A stretch of DNA of 64,000 nucleotides, taken from contig VKHL01000076.1 in assembly GCA_015146655.1 (NCBI GenBank), positions 1 to 64,000 on the forward strand, given 5' to 3'. Source of the stretch: Ochromonas danica. Its lineage: Eukaryota > Sar > Chrysophyceae > Chromulinales > Chromulinaceae. The position numbers and the translations under genes are program-made. This document shows positions 1-12,935 of this stretch, piece after piece (positions within the stretch are counted from its first letter, which is position 1; each line of letters starts with the position of its first letter). Under the pieces are notes generated by a model that was not told the origin of the DNA, ran no database searches, and worked only from the letters and a program-made list of their open reading frames with translations.

Positions 1-870
1 ATGCTTTTGATCCATATCCTCCATGATGACCTTCTTGATGATCTCATCTTCTTCTGCCTTCCACTCTGATCGATCAACTGAAGGATCCAAATAAAGTCTC
101 CATCTACCTCACATCATAGACATCGACACATGACATGGAGAAGTATACATACAGAAGATGAGGTCTATCACATACCTCTCAGAGCATCTAGTAGCTATTC
201 GACCATCCATGTGAGAAGCTATCTTGGACCAAGAAGATTCGCCATACTGCTTCACCAACTCCAACAACTTCGCATCCTCCTACACAAACAACAACAAACA
301 CATGTCACTTACTAGTCTACACCAGACACACATCACACAATAGACTGCTGCACTAGACACTGCTCAAACAGCTCTCATCCTCATCATACAATAGTCCAAC
401 TACTCTACCTCTGCACTCCATGGACCTGTCTTGATATCTGGTCGAAGAACATTAGTCCATCGTGTATGCACATCATTATCAGACCTGTGAGGAAAATATC
501 GTTTGGAAATCTCAGTCCATTTCTCTCCCAACTCTTCTACCCCTTTCCTCAGTAACATGTCTTCTTCTGCTGTCCACATCTCTCTTCTACCTGCTCTAGC
601 TCCACCTTCCTTTTGCTGCTCCTTCTTTAACAAACCATCACCCGAAGATGAAGAGATAGGATTTGTTTCCATTTCCTTCACACTAATCTCTCTCGAGGAT
701 GACAGCAGACGAACAGTCCCACTAGACCACCCTCCTGCCAACACCATCCTGGGTCCATTCACATGATAACCATAAAGAAGAGGAAGATGATGCTTATAAC
801 TCCTATTCACACATCGCATCAATGGCAAGGCTCGTGATAAGAAGGAGAAGGGAGTTTTCTTTTGTATCAT
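1..870 (-). CDS. multi-Myb/SANT repeat protein, copy 1 (3' part outside window)
   Basis: Three exons are visible: 409-870, 176-279 and 103 running off the left edge. The start is the ATG at 868-870, chosen because copy 2 (23099-24879) begins with the same residues. Exon 1 ends in a Myb repeat opening WTAEEDMLLRKG. Exon 2 completes a second repeat opening WSAEEDAKLLELV, and exon 3 starts a third at EWKAEEDEIIKK. Splice phases rebuild continuous Myb repeats, which supports the model. The first ~60 residues are basic and rich in Ser, Leu and Arg with no Asp or Glu, resembling a mitochondrial presequence; that targeting is inferred. Compared with copy 2, the first intron is almost identical but the third helices of repeats 1 and 2 differ strongly. 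The general family, Myb-type DNA-binding repeats, is certain. The target and role are unknown. Confidence 0.85.
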
Positions 871-923
871 GGTGTTGTTGATTAGGAATGATATTGGATT
901 TGTGGTGGCTTGGTTTGGTTTGC

Positions 924-965
924 ATTCCACAACATTCCACACAGCATTCCATACAATTCCACACA
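924..965 (-). promoter_or_regulatory. four spaced GGAAT-type repeats upstream of Myb copy 1
   Basis: On the minus strand, GGAAT occurs four times about 10-13 bp apart, roughly 55-95 bp upstream of the chosen ATG at 870. The spacing close to one helical turn suggests a clustered binding site. The same cluster is not seen upstream of Myb copy 2. Function is inferred only. Confidence 0.25.
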
Positions 966-1081
966 ATTGCACCCAATCTCGGAGGGGTGGAACTGCTTCA
1001 ACAACATTGAGTACAACAAAGAAATAATCTTATTTACAACAAACTCAAACAACCTCCTATCTAGTAGTTGAGGTGGGAGCA

Positions 1082-4000
1082 TCACGGAAGCTTTCGAAAG
1101 AATTGAAGAATGCCACCTTTTTTCTCTGACGACGCCCCAAGAGATGGTTTGTCAGACGATCCCTGAGCTTCTTTAGCGCTTGCAGAAACTGGAACAGGAA
1201 CAGAAACAGGAGGAGTGAGAGGAGCAGCCTTGCTACCTTTGGTCACAGGTCCTTCACTTCCTTTGCCCTTCTTGGAGGCCGAGTCGCCGCTCTTGGATGG
1301 TCGTGTGGTCGCTTTCTTCTTGACAGGAGTGCCTTGTGCGGCCACTATACCACCAGTAGCGATGCCATTTCTGTATTGACTGCATTTAGCTGTTATGTTC
1401 ACACTTTGGACCTTCACTACTCCATCATTACGATTGCCAACACTAGCTTCTTCTTCTGCTTCATCGTCTCCATCCAGCACGATCACTTCCATAGGAGGGG
1501 GAAGAGGAGTAATAGTAACTATTTGGACATCCTCTTTCTTCATCCAAGAAGAGGCCTCCTGTGTCTTCTTCACGTCAGCTTTAGCATTATCATCTGCAAT
1601 TATATGTGACAATGCGCTCTCTTTCGATATAGATGGAGGGTGATGGGACAGGTCTAAAGTTATCATCTCCATCTCTTCTACAGGGGAAGGAGGAGGGACA
1701 GGCTCAGAGATGTATTGGAAAACCTCTTTCGCAATAGCAACCTCATCGTCTTCAGCTACACCTTGCTCTGCAAATGCAGCGTTTTCTGTCCCAGAGACCC
1801 TTTCGCCAACATCCTCGTCCAAGAATATCATATTGGGAATATTGTCAGCACGAGAGCCTGCAGGAGGGGCCACACCTCGAGAGGAAATGACACCTAATGG
1901 AGACTCTTCTTGCACAAGCGAAGGGTTAGTAACCTCTGTAACTACAACTGGGGAGGAGGAGATAGCCTGCTCCACATCCATAACAGGAGCCGCGGAAACA
2001 GAATTGCCAGGAAGAGCCGTGCTACCATTAACACTGCCTGCAGCTGACTCGGAGGCTCGGATGCGCTCAAAGAGAAAGCTGATACCCTTCCTCGGAAATG
2101 GCGACGCTCCTCCAACTCCTCCAACTCGACCACTTCCTGTTGCTCCCACAACTGTCTTCAAGGATAAGGTCTTGCGTTGCCGTTGTTGACTAGCAGGCGA
2201 GGCAGGAGGAGGGAGAGGGAGCATAGATAAGGCAGGCAATGCTGTCAACATCCTTTCTACGCGTTGTTTCAAGATTTTGGGTGTTAATGTCGTGATCCAT
2301 TCCAATCCGTTGACTTTAGGAGGTAAGACCATATCGATGGGACCTGAAAACATTGGATCCTTCACCATTTTGGTCCATTGGCCCGGACCATATTGTAAGA
2401 TGGAGGTGAGCAGGGAATAGTCCAGATCGATGGACCACCAAAAGGGCATGCTCATGTCTCGACGATAAGGTGGGAGGGAGAGATCCATGACTTTGCAGTT
2501 CTGTGAGATCATCTCCTGCAAGACAGCTTTAGGATAAAGTGCCAAGAGCAAACGAAGATGACGGAGATATTCGCATTTTTCAAATGAAGAGACGATGATA
2601 TCACGCGGAATCCCTTCTAGAAGCATCTCATAATACTTCGATACCTAAACCAAAAGGAAACAAGTCAGAAAGTAAACAAACGCAAAGTCCACAAGACTTG
2701 GATGATTCTACAGGATGATGATGACACAGGGAGAAGGAGAATACTAAACAGACAACTAGTATGATATGTACAACAGCAGTACATCATGTTCCTTCGCATA
2801 AATTAATTACTGCGGGACACCACAACACAGAAAGAGGCAGAGATCATAGAAACCAAGCTTATTATTACCTCTTCGGAGATATCAACTGGATAGAGACTTT
2901 GATATAAGGATGCAAAGATCTCTTTTACTTCTTCTACTTTCTCTTCCAGCTTTGCTTCTTGTGCTAGATCATACCAAGTTAGAAGGAAACTTTCTCTTCG
3001 TTTCTCTCCCGCACGATAAGTTGTTCCTTCCGAGATAATCTGACCACGTATTTCATCATAATCTCGATGCGGATAGCCTAACTTTTGAATAGCTTTCAAG
3101 ACAGCCTGAACATTCTTCTTAGTAGTTTTTGCTTGTGTCAGTCTCGCCGCTTCTTGAGCTTTCAAGACAGAGTGGACATCGTCATACGCATGGCGGAAGA
3201 GACGACAGAGAGCACGAAGACGTGGAATGAGGTTTCTGGAAGTCAGATAGTCCATATTCTCCCTTCCTCCTTCTGCTTCGGTCTCTTGATCTTGGTGGAC
3301 CATAGTTTGCTCACCACCCACTGTCAAAGCGATGGAAGTGATGGTTGTGGGGACGGGACGGAAGATGCCTGGTAACGCTGTCATCATTTCTTGTTGAATG
3401 GCCGTCACTCGTCTCTTCCCGTCTGGCCATCCAATCCTACCCACAGCTCTCAACAACTGAAGATCGCATTCTCTGCTCCACTCTTTTAGTCTTCCTGCTC
3501 CCTCTTCCAACCCTTCGCTTCCGCCTCGCTGAGGCGTTGTAGATTCCTTCTCTTTACTAGAGAAGAGCAAGCTATCTTGTTCGATGCATTGAGATATGAA
3601 CCACCACATTGCTCCTTCTTTCCCCTTTGCGACATTCTGTCCTTCTTCGCCTTTCTCTACCGCCATCTCAGACGCCGAGGAAGATGAAGGACTTAGAAGG
3701 GACTGAATGATGAACGCTTCGAAGAGATCTTCCAATTGCATTAGCTTGGCCTTGTAGATATTGATTTTCTTCTGAATCTTGGCATTCTCTTTCTCTTCGA
3801 AGATCTCTTTCACTAAGTCCATTAGAATGGGTTGACCTTCCACACAACGAATCAGTTGCTGCAGGATGGGAAGGAAGAACTGTCCCACCAATTCATTCTT
3901 TCCGCAAGCTTCTTCTTGCAGCTGGAAGGGAAGATCGGGGGTCGAAAGGGTACGATCATAGCACTGTGTGAGCAACTGAGCAGAGATGCAAGCTATTCTC

Positions 4001-7000
4001 TGACCCTGAGCCTCAGCCTGACTCTGGAATATCTGCAGTGACTGTAACAGCTCTTGGTCTTGTTCTTGCCCTTCCTGAGAGCACGAGGTGGAAGCTGCAG
4101 TGGTGAGCGACTCAGTCATAGCTTGAAGCGTTCTCTGCATGACTTGTTCGTATTGTTGACTGAAAGCTGTGGTGGCTGATGCTGTTGTTGTTGATCCGGA
4201 GACATCTCTTACTTCTGCTTCAGCTTCTCGATGAGCCCACAGGAAGAGAACGAGTTTAATCAATTTGTACTTCTTTATCATAGCATCGAACACCTTATAG
4301 TCTATTTTCTGGAAGAAAGAGGTGGTGGTAGTGGTAGTGGTAGTGGTAGTGGTAGTGGTAGTGGTGGAGCAGGAAGGCAGTCTACCAGGTGACACTTCTT
4401 CCGTCACTTCCACTTCATTCCCAAAACTACCTTCCTCCTGCTCCTTCTGCTCTGTGATACTAGAGGAGACCATCATTTCATTATCCAGGGAAGTCGCAGA
4501 AGTAGTCGTAGAAGGTGGTGGAGGCGAGGTGAGGGTAGTGCAAGAAATCAGCAGGAAGTAGAGCACTGCCATCTCACTGTGGCGAATGACTTCCTCCACT
4601 GGCCATCGCAACTTGCTCAACTTCCTCACTTGTTGCCAATTCCCAAAGCCGGTAGTAATTAAGGCATGGTGAAGATAATGGAGATTTTCCTTGGTTAACT
4701 CAACAGGAAGATCTGCATCCATCTCCTCCTCATCCCCACCGCCTCCTCCATCCTTTCTTCGTCGTTTGCGACCATTCTCTTCACAGCTACTTTCATCAGA
4801 ATCGGTAACATATGCATTGGTAAGGTCGCCATAGATAGATCGCAAGGAGTCTGTGGGTACTTTGTAGTCCACTTGCTGGCTGCGGCTCTTTCTCTTCTGC
4901 CCCAAGGCGTTAGCATCATCATCGCCATTATCCACTCCAATGCCTACAACCTTCGACCAGAAATCAGGATCATCAATTGCAACATCATTCTCAGATTTGC
5001 CTGCCGAAATAAAAGCTGCTTTAGCGAAATTGCTACCTAATGCAGCGGTGGCAGGAGTGGAGGGAGTAACAGGAGTAGCTGCTAGATGAGTACATTCCAC
5101 ATGGTCATCATTTTCACGATGAAGGAAAGTCGATGATCGTTCTAAGATAGCTTCAATACTCTCTTCCACAAAGGAAGTGGAGGCCACGTCGGAGGCGCCG
5201 GATCTCTCCTCCAGGAAGATGTCGTAGGCACCATGCTTCAACAAGTTCTCCAACTCCCGCTTACTTAAGGCAGAGAAGTTCTCTGCACGTGTCGAAGAAA
5301 TACCTGCTAATCCGCTACTGTCTTTCTCATCAGCATGACGCTTATGACGCTTCAGTTTCTTATCACTGCCACCACCCTCTTTATCCCCGGCACCTGCTGC
5401 TTGTGCTCCACCACTATCACCGACATTTTGCAAAGCTTTCTTACTAGCCATTTTCAAATTGTGCATAACAGCATAGTCTAATCCTAACTTCAAAGAAGCT
5501 GCTTTGAACATGACCATCTCATAGGATTTCTTGGTTAATAGTCTATAGACAGTCACGGCTCGTGTTTGTCCAATACGATGTGCACGTGCTTGTGCTTGAA
5601 CATCATTTTGTGGATTCCAATCACTATCAAAGATAATCACAGTATCTGCTGCTGTTAGATTAATCCCTACACCTCCAGCACGTGTCGATAAGAGCATTAC
5701 AAAGACTTGTGAGTTATTGGTAAATCGATCAATAGCAGCTTGTCTTTTACGGCCTGTGACGCTTCCATCCACACGGTCATAAAGATAATGGCGATCATGT
5801 AGATAGTCTTCAATAATATCTAACATGATACGAAACTGCGAGAAGATCAAAACACGATGTTGATCTTGGAAGAGTTTGGGTAAGAGCTTATCCAACAAGG
5901 TCATCTTGCCAGACGTTTTCACTAAGATAGACGACATGGGTTCATTGACAAAATGCTTCGATAATTCATTAATTGCACCTTTAATCAAGAATGGATGGTT
6001 ACAACACTTTCTTAATTCCATGGCCAGGTTGGATAAGGAAGGACCATCTTTAGCTCCTTGCTTATATAAGAACTGAGTCTTTTGCTCATAAATAGCACGA
6101 TAATATTGCTTTTGTGGAACAGTTAATTCGACTTCAATGATAATCTCTGTCTTAGGTGGCACCGTCTTCTCCACTAGATCTTTCTCACGACGTAACAGAT
6201 AAGGTCGAATATATTGATGTAGTTCTTCTAACTGCTTTGTTGTCTTTAATTCTCCAAATCGATGATAAAATGTATCACGATCATTAAAGTTCTCTCGGTC
6301 AATAAAGTTTAATAATGTCCATAATTCATCGGTGTTGTTCTGTAAGGGGGTGCCTGTGAGGAGGACACAGTTACGGTAGCTATACTCTTCACGAAGGGTT
6401 ACACCTAACTTGCTCTCATAGTTCTTCAACTTATGGGCTTCATCCACGATGATCACATCCCATTGAATTTGAGAGAGCTCTCGTCTGTATCGATAGGCAC
6501 TACTACTTCCACCACCTCCACCACCTCCAGCAGGTGGAGAAACGTCAAGTGCTACACAAGTCTCAGGAGTAGTGATCACCACTTCCACTTTATACCCTTT
6601 CTTACCATCCTTCTTCTTCTTCTTGTTCTTCTTGGAAGAGGAGGAGGAGGAGGAGGAGGGCTCCAGGAAGGTAAACTCATAGGCTCGTATTAGCTCACGA
6701 TCTTCCTGGGAACCATAATAGAGAATACTATCCAAATCTGTCCATGTCGTGATCTCTCGTTGCCAATTCACAATCAATGACAAAGGAGCAATGATGAGAA
6801 AAGGTCCTGCAGGAGGAGAACTGGAGAAGGAGGAGGAGGAGGATAGTCTCTTAATCATCTGTAACAATCCTGCTGATTGAATGGTCTTACCTAACCCCAT
6901 CTCATCTGCAAGGATACAGTTTCGATCTTGACTTAGGTTAAAGAGCATCCATCGTATTCCTTCCCATTGGTAGTCACGCAGTTGACCACCTTTGAATGGT

Positions 7001-8814
7001 GGCGGAGTAGCACTACCCAATAGGTTACCATCCAGCTTCATCACTCGTCTTGCTCCATCTTCAAGTGAAGGATAGAGACCACGTTGTTCACGGCAATAGA
7101 AGAGTCGCAACGGTGTCTCGTAGTCGATGCCTGCCTGGATGATGTCCCGCAGGCTCTCGAAGGAGACCTCTGAGTAGGGTAGACCTTCCCACTTCACTGT
7201 CACCCAGGCAGACTGACCATGCAGACACTTCGCCTCCTGCTCTTTCTCAGGCACTACATCTTCTTGCTTCTTCTTCATCTTCTTCATATCACTAACCTGA
7301 CTCTTCCTTCTCTTCTTCTTATCCTCCTCCACCACCACCATCACTACCTCATCATCTTCCTCCTCCTCATCGCTGGCAATCTTCTTCTTCCTCCTCCTCT
7401 TCTTCTTCCTCTCTGAGCCTTCTTTCTTCTCCTTCTTGCTCTTCTTCTTGTGTTTATGACGACTACCTTCCTCCTCCTCCTCCTCCTCCTCTACCTCCCC
7501 TAACTCCTCGATATCACCATCATGTTCATCACTACTATCCAAGACTACAACAACCTCTATCTCCTTCTCCTTTTTCTCTCTCTTGGACTTGGAATGATGC
7601 TTGGACTTTCTTGAGTGACGTCCCTTTTCTCCCTCCTCCTCCTCCTCCTCCTTACCATTGTTATCATCATTACCACTGACAAGATTCATCTCTTCTTCTT
7701 CTACTTCTTCTTCTTCCACTACCATCACAACTTCTTCTTCTTCATCATCCTTCTCTTCCTCATTATTATCATCTAGGAGTTGTAGTGATGATAATGATAA
7801 TAATGGAGGAATAGCAGCATGTTCCCAATCAATAGTCTCCTTATCGACATCAGGATCATCGACATCTAAGACACGATCAATGAGAAGGAAAGCAGGAGGG
7901 AAACACTCTCCTTTAGACAGATCGTCGAACAGCTCAGTCCCTTCCACTTCACGTTGACGAAACTTTTTCAGTTGCATTTTCACAATTGTAGGATTTCCTA
8001 AGATCTCATAAAGATCTTTTTCAGTTTCCCATGAGACATGAAGATATGAAGCATGAATCCATTTGATAAGAAATTTCTCAACCGGTTGATTAGAAAGATC
8101 ATAATATTCATCATCAGGTTGTTGTAAAACAGATCCTTTTGTAATTTCACGTGTTGTCATTTTATCAGTAATTTCTCTCCAAGCTGAGGCAGTCATTGAA
8201 CGACATGCTAGGATATGTTGAATACGATATTTCACTTCATCATCATCTTCTTCTTCCTCATCATCATTATGGTGGTCTTTCTTGTTCTTCTTATTCTTGG
8301 CTGACTCTTGTTGTGTCTTTTTAGTGCGGGGAGTGAAGAAGGATTGGACAGAATATCCTCCTCCTTCTCCTTCATTAGCATGGATGACTTCTTCAGTTTG
8401 TTTAGTGCCGGTGTCGCCATCCAAGTCTTGAGGTTGAGAACGCGATGAGCGAGAGCGACCAGTGCCTGAGTCGTTCTTCTTCTTCTTTTTACCTCCTGTT
8501 CACCATAACATAATAACAATTATTATTATCATATACTAGCAGTGGTTTATATAGTACAGGTCAAGTACATGACAGAGCAGTCAGTACCTGACCACCCTTC
8601 CTATAGGGGTAGGAGAGAGAGGGTGGCACATGACAGGTGATGATGATTAAGATGATTTAATAGACTGACCTCGTCCTCTCTTCTTCCCTTCACTATCTGA
8701 GCCTGATGAGCTACTAGAAGGGAAAATTAAAAACTCTCGAGCAAATTCATCATCTGAGCTGGCTTCCTTATAGAGACTACCCCGCTTTTTACGTTTGACT
8801 CCTTCTTTACTCAT
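1082..8814 (-). CDS. CHD7/Kismet-type chromodomain SNF2 helicase
   Basis: ATP-dependent chromatin remodeller of about 2444 aa. Exons are 8670-8814, 2869-8495 and 1082-2644. The ATG at 8812-8814 follows a promoter-like gap shared with the UBX gene. Domains in order: acidic/basic N-terminus with a PIP-like SVQSFFTP (~97); chromodomain 1 (~136-217, with FLIKWIHASYLHVSWE); a long Glu/Lys-rich insert; chromodomain 2 (~475, VTVKWEGLPYSEVSFE); SNF2 motor with ADEMGLGKT (~580), VDEAHKLKN (~733), LLTGTPLQNN and ARAHRIGQT (~1020). A SANT-like segment follows in exon 3 (~1992, FWWSIDLDYSLLTSILQYG) and matches the C-terminal region of the CHD6-9 class. The last residues, GGILQFFRKLP, again resemble a PCNA-interacting peptide. 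A poly-Thr run at about 1440 comes from a GTGGTA repeat. Family assignment is strong; the subclass rests on the two chromodomains and the C-terminal SANT-like block. Confidence 0.93.
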
Positions 8815-9182
8815 GAATTAAATTGAATTCTTATGATAGTAATTTATTTGATTTCTTTATTTTTCTCTCTAGGAGATTTTGAGTGTTGACAGCAGATAAT
8901 AGAATGATCTATCCTATCTCCTCTGTCTGTCTATTTATCAATCCATCACAGCAGAGCGGACCAATGAAATTCGAAATTTGAATTCAAACCAGCGAAAACA
9001 CTAAACTTCCAAAATACTAAATACCAAATTTCCGATTTCCTGTCCTCCTGAATTTGGAAGTTTGGGTCTGGGGAAAGCAACGTGGAGAGAGAATAGAGAA
9101 TGTCTGCTGGAATGAGAACAAGTGCTCAGAAGAGAATTTTCCATACTCTATTGAGATCTTTAACAGTAAGGCATTAACAACA
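8815..9182. promoter_or_regulatory. shared divergent promoter region, CHD gene and UBX gene
   Basis: These 368 bp separate two divergent start codons and contain no supported gene. A CCAAT sequence and an imperfect palindrome built from TTCGAAATTTGAATTC lie at about 8962-8988. Similar AT-rich palindromes sit upstream of several other genes in the window. Bidirectional promoter activity is inferred from layout. Confidence 0.4.
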
Positions 9183-10454
9183 ATGAATAATAACCAAGAA
9201 TCTCCTCGTGATCTTCAAGTTATATTTCTTATAACTTGTATTTCTATTATTTCCTTCTATGTCTTCTGTGCTGTTTTATGTCCTTCTTTATTAACCTTTT
9301 GGAAGAATTATCTGAGAAAGAAATCTATTCTTCAACAAATTAAAAGAGATAATAATTCCTTTTCTGAAGAGCCATCACCATCACCATCACTATCATCTTC
9401 TTCTAAATCTACTACGAGAGGAACGACAGAACAGCAACAACTACAACAACAAAGAGAAGCACAAGCTGTAATCGAGGGAGACATGCTATCACAGGAACTG
9501 AAAGAAGTACCAAAGAAGAAAGAAGAGCCGAATTTGGTTCAACCTAACTACTCTCTGCCTAGCCGATCAACCGCCCAACAGCCTCGCAAGAGAAAACCAG
9601 CAGCTGCAGCAGTCAAACCCTCTGAGTCCACGCCTACCAGGTCTGAATCATCTCAGCCAATATCTAGACCTTCAGAGTCTCTCCAGCCCACATCCATTGT
9701 GAGATCGTTGCCACAGCCCAGGCCTACAGCTTCTAATACACCACCCAATACCCGCACCCGCCCCACACCTTCATCATCCACACAGAATCCAAGGGTTTCT
9801 CTCGTGAACGAACGGCGTCAATTAATCGCAGAGCAGGATGAAGCATATCAACGTATTGTTGCAGCTGATTTAGCAATAGCAGAAGCTCAGAAGAATTGGA
9901 CTGCAAAGCGCCTTGCCAATAGCCAAGTAATTGGTTCTCTTTCAACGGAGGTATAGTCTTCATCCTTGTGATTTGTAATATGAATCCTTCCCATGAGATG
10001 TCTTATTGTTGTTTCTCCTACTTAGGTGGATGAAGATGAATTCATTACCATCACTGTGAAAGTGCATTGGATACGTGAAGTGGAAGCAATCCTTTATCAA
10101 GTGAAAAGTGTTTTAGGTGCTCGTTTACAATTAAAGGTCAAACCAAAAGTGACTACATTGTATCAACTACGTGCATGTGTTGAACAACGATTGTTGGATG
10201 CCTGGGGAGAGGCTGTACCACCTGCAGTAGTGGTGATGTCGAAATGGAAGCTTCGTTTGGATATTGGCTATCCACCCAAACGCTTTGAACGTCTTGTGCT
10301 ATCAAGTCCAGCATGTGCTCCCGAACAAGATGAGGGACATGCATCGGATGAAAACAAGACATTGGAAGAGCTAGGAACAGTTAAAGATTGTGTTATCTGG
10401 GCGACATTTGCTACTGATTCTCCTTCTGCCAATCCTGTAGTCACCAGTTCTTGA
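9183..10454 (+). CDS. membrane-anchored UBX-domain protein
   Basis: Likely Cdc48/p97 adaptor of about 398 aa. Exons are 9183-9950 and 10026-10454. The open frame continues upstream of 9183, but the first in-frame ATG is there (MNNNQESPRD). A hydrophobic segment at residues ~12-40 looks like a single membrane anchor. A Ser/Pro/Gln-rich linker follows. The stretch LIAEQDEAYQRIVAADLAIAEA (~220) is the coiled coil found just before UBX domains in FAF1/FAF2-type proteins. The C-terminal ~130 residues contain a UBX-like end (KTLEELGTVKDCVIWATF). By analogy with FAF2/Ubx2, it may recruit p97 to a membrane for ERAD or related quality control. The UBX part is divergent, so the exact subfamily is uncertain. 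Confidence 0.65.
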
Positions 10455-10520
10455 CCAAAACCTATTCTATCTCGTTATGTTTTAATCATTTTTTATATTC
10501 AAAGTTAAAAAAAGAAAGAT

Positions 10521-12209
10521 TTATGATTTATCGTTATCTTGTGGTGTTTGTTCTTCCACCTTATTTTCATCATCTCTTTCCATATTCTCATTTTCATGAA
10601 CAGTAGTCGTAGTGGTAGTACTAGAATTCCAACTCTGCATAGAGACATCAGTCCAAAGATTATCATTGAAGATGAGATGACTTTCCTCCTTAGTTTGTGA
10701 GACTGACCACAGTCCATCCAATCGTACCCCTTGATCTCCCAGCGATCGCTCCAATGAGGCAAGTGACATGTCACTATTATCATCATTAGCGAAGCTATCA
10801 TAGTTCACAGAATTCTCCACTGACAAAGTGTTGTCAGAATACTGTGAATCAGTGAGTGAAAGAGCTTGTCGGTAAGATTCTTCTACCATAGCTTCTTCAA
10901 ACATCTCATTTCTATTCATTAGTTGTGAGAGACTCCATTTGATGTCATCAGCTTGAACTATTCACATGATCACATTGAAGACATCAAATAAGATGGATAC
11001 AAATAGAATCAATGAATTGATATGAGATAGAAAATGAGAAGATTCAATATCTTACCTAACAAGTTCAACGCCATCTCTCGTCCAATCTCATCTTCTTTAC
11101 GTAACCTTCATCATTATACAAGAGAAGAACAACATGTAATTATTCAAATTGTCCAAACCCCAAAACACCAAAACCATACCTTAATTGAAGAAGCTTGATC
11201 AGTGTTCGTAATGTTTGTAAAGATTTCTCTATTTGATTACTAACTGTCATTTGTCGACTCTATATACAAAAACAATCATTTAAAAACCCCAATAATCCTC
11301 ATGTAAAATAGAACAAGACATACTGTACAGTTGCAATCTTACCAAAGAAAGACGACTTTCTTCTGTTAATCGATCTATCTGTTGTCTTTGAGAATATTCT
11401 AAAGAAATTACTTGAGCAATACAATGAGCAGCATTTTCTACTATTTCTACTGTTTTTCGAGATGATTTCATGACTGATGATCTTTTACGACTGGAAGTGG
11501 AAGAAGATGAAGATGAAGAAGATGAAGAAGAAGTTGAGGAGGTGAGACGAAATAATCGTATTTGACCATATACCTCTTGATTTAGTGATAAAGGCATAGA
11601 GATCTCATCTTCTTCTCTGTCAGGATATTCTACAACCGTGGAGGTTGAGGAACTAGTGGTAGTAGTAGATGATGATGATGTGGATAATACATCATCATCA
11701 TTGTTATTATTACTATTACCATAGTCATTGTATTTTGAATCAACAATGAGTTGTTCTTTCCTCTTCTCTTCATATCGACATAGTAGTTCTAAATGAGAGT
11801 GACGACGATGATGATGACGGTGTGAGTGGTGATTGACAGAGTCATCCTCATCTTCGTCATCCAATTCTTCTCTCCACGGGGTGGTGTAGAGGAAGATCTC
11901 CCCACAATGTGCTTTACTAGCTTTAACAGCTAGTTTTAACTGACTTACTACTAGTTGATGTAAACTAGATGAGAATAGAGATGATGGTGTATGCTGACTA
12001 TCTCTCTCTAACATCTTCATCATTATGGCCATTGTAGTTGTTGTACATGTACTACTAGTAGTACTAGTAGTAGTGCTTAGGTCTTTATGACAATATCCTA
12101 GACGATATCGTTTATATGGTAATGATGATACTGATATACAAAATAACCAAATCAGATAAAAGAAAATTGTTGATAAAGAAGACGTTCTTCTCATTCTTTG
12201 CTTTTCCAT
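10521..12209 (-). CDS. chloroplast sensor kinase (CSK)-like GAF protein lacking an ATPase domain
   Basis: About 477 aa. Exons are 11343-12209, 11180-11259, 11056-11105 and 10521-10957. The N-terminus has a hydrophobic signal-like segment (STIFFYLIWLFCISVSS) followed by L and a basic, Ser/Thr-rich stretch, compatible with a bipartite plastid-targeting leader. A GAF-like domain begins near LHQLVVSQLKLAVKASKAHC and is interrupted by low-complexity inserts. It ends in a helix (ENAAHCIAQVISLEYSQRQQ). The next exons encode NQIEKSLQTLRTLIKLLQ and a block ending LLVQADDIKWSLSQL, which match the DHp-like helices of chloroplast sensor kinase / Hik2. No HATPase catalytic domain follows; the tail is acidic and disordered. 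It could be a sensor scaffold in plastid redox signalling. That role is inference. Confidence 0.6.
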
Positions 12210-12445
12210 TTATTTTCCTCATCGAAACTGAGAATGAAATTAAGTAAATTACACTAGTTTAATTACGGAATTACACTATTCAGATTTAGAAATCTGTCCA
12301 TTTGGCTTTTTCCACCAGGCACACACAAACGTTCAGTCCCTTGTGGAGATCTTTCAAGATCTTTCACAGTCAGACAGTCAGACTGAAGTAGTGAGTCACC
12401 AAATCACATCCTATCCTATCATAATCCTATCATAAGTAGATTACC

Positions 12446-12762
12446 ATGGGGTTCATTTACAAGCATTTAAAGAAGATGCCTCATAATCAAGCTGTGTTAA
12501 TTGGATTTAGTGGTCTTATGATGGCCTCTTGGATCGCTTTTCAAATTAACTTATGGGCGTGTAAGATCCGTTACTCCGCTACGTTGATTTGTGATCATCC
12601 CCTCATGAAACTCGTTTGTCATCTTTGCCAGGTGAACGTCCTCCAACATTTAATAGGGAGTGGCAAGCTGGAACCAAAGATTACCTCAAGTTTCAGAACT
12701 GTAACCCCATCTCTCACCCCATACCCAAGTCAAGGTTTGGGTATTCTAACTCAAAAGACTGA
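12446..12762 (+). CDS. small single-pass membrane protein, 81 aa, unrecognised
   Basis: Two exons, 12446-12560 and 12632-12762, give 81 aa. Without splicing the frame also stays open to 12841, but the spliced version is preferred: the intron has a good GTAAGA donor and TTTGCCAG acceptor, and the joined downstream exon reads like a folded peptide (ACERPPTFNREWQAGTKDY, then FQNCNPISHPIPKSRFG). One hydrophobic segment lies at ~15-38 (VLIGFSGLMMASWIAFQINL). The size, one N-terminal membrane span and soluble Pro-rich tail resemble accessory subunits of mitochondrial respiratory complexes. That is only a structural analogy; I do not recognise the family. Confidence 0.55.
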
Positions 12763-12935
12763 TTGGCCATTCTGTTACTTGTCGCGAAGAATCAAAGAAT
12801 GCGTGGTTAAATTTACTAAAACCCCATTTATCACTCCATGATTAGTTTGAGAATTATCAACCAAAGAGGTATAACACAAAGGCAACTCACAACAAAGAAG
12901 AAGACAACATAGCAACTACCAACAATTGAACTCAA

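Noticed and set aside
503-766. Forward frame antisense to Myb copy 1 exon 1
   Set aside because: The reverse strand encodes a clear Myb repeat confirmed by the paralogue; the forward frame has no features.
1710-2189. Forward 159-codon frame inside the CHD gene
   Set aside because: Lies antisense to the disordered C-terminal part of the CHD exon and reflects its biased composition.
8232-8519. Alternative ATG frame at the CHD N-terminus
   Set aside because: It is in a different frame; the spliced first exon at 8670-8814 restores one continuous frame into the chromodomain.
12632-12841. Unspliced 131-aa version of the small membrane protein
   Set aside because: A good GTAAGA/CAG intron exists and the spliced frame gives a far more protein-like C-terminus.
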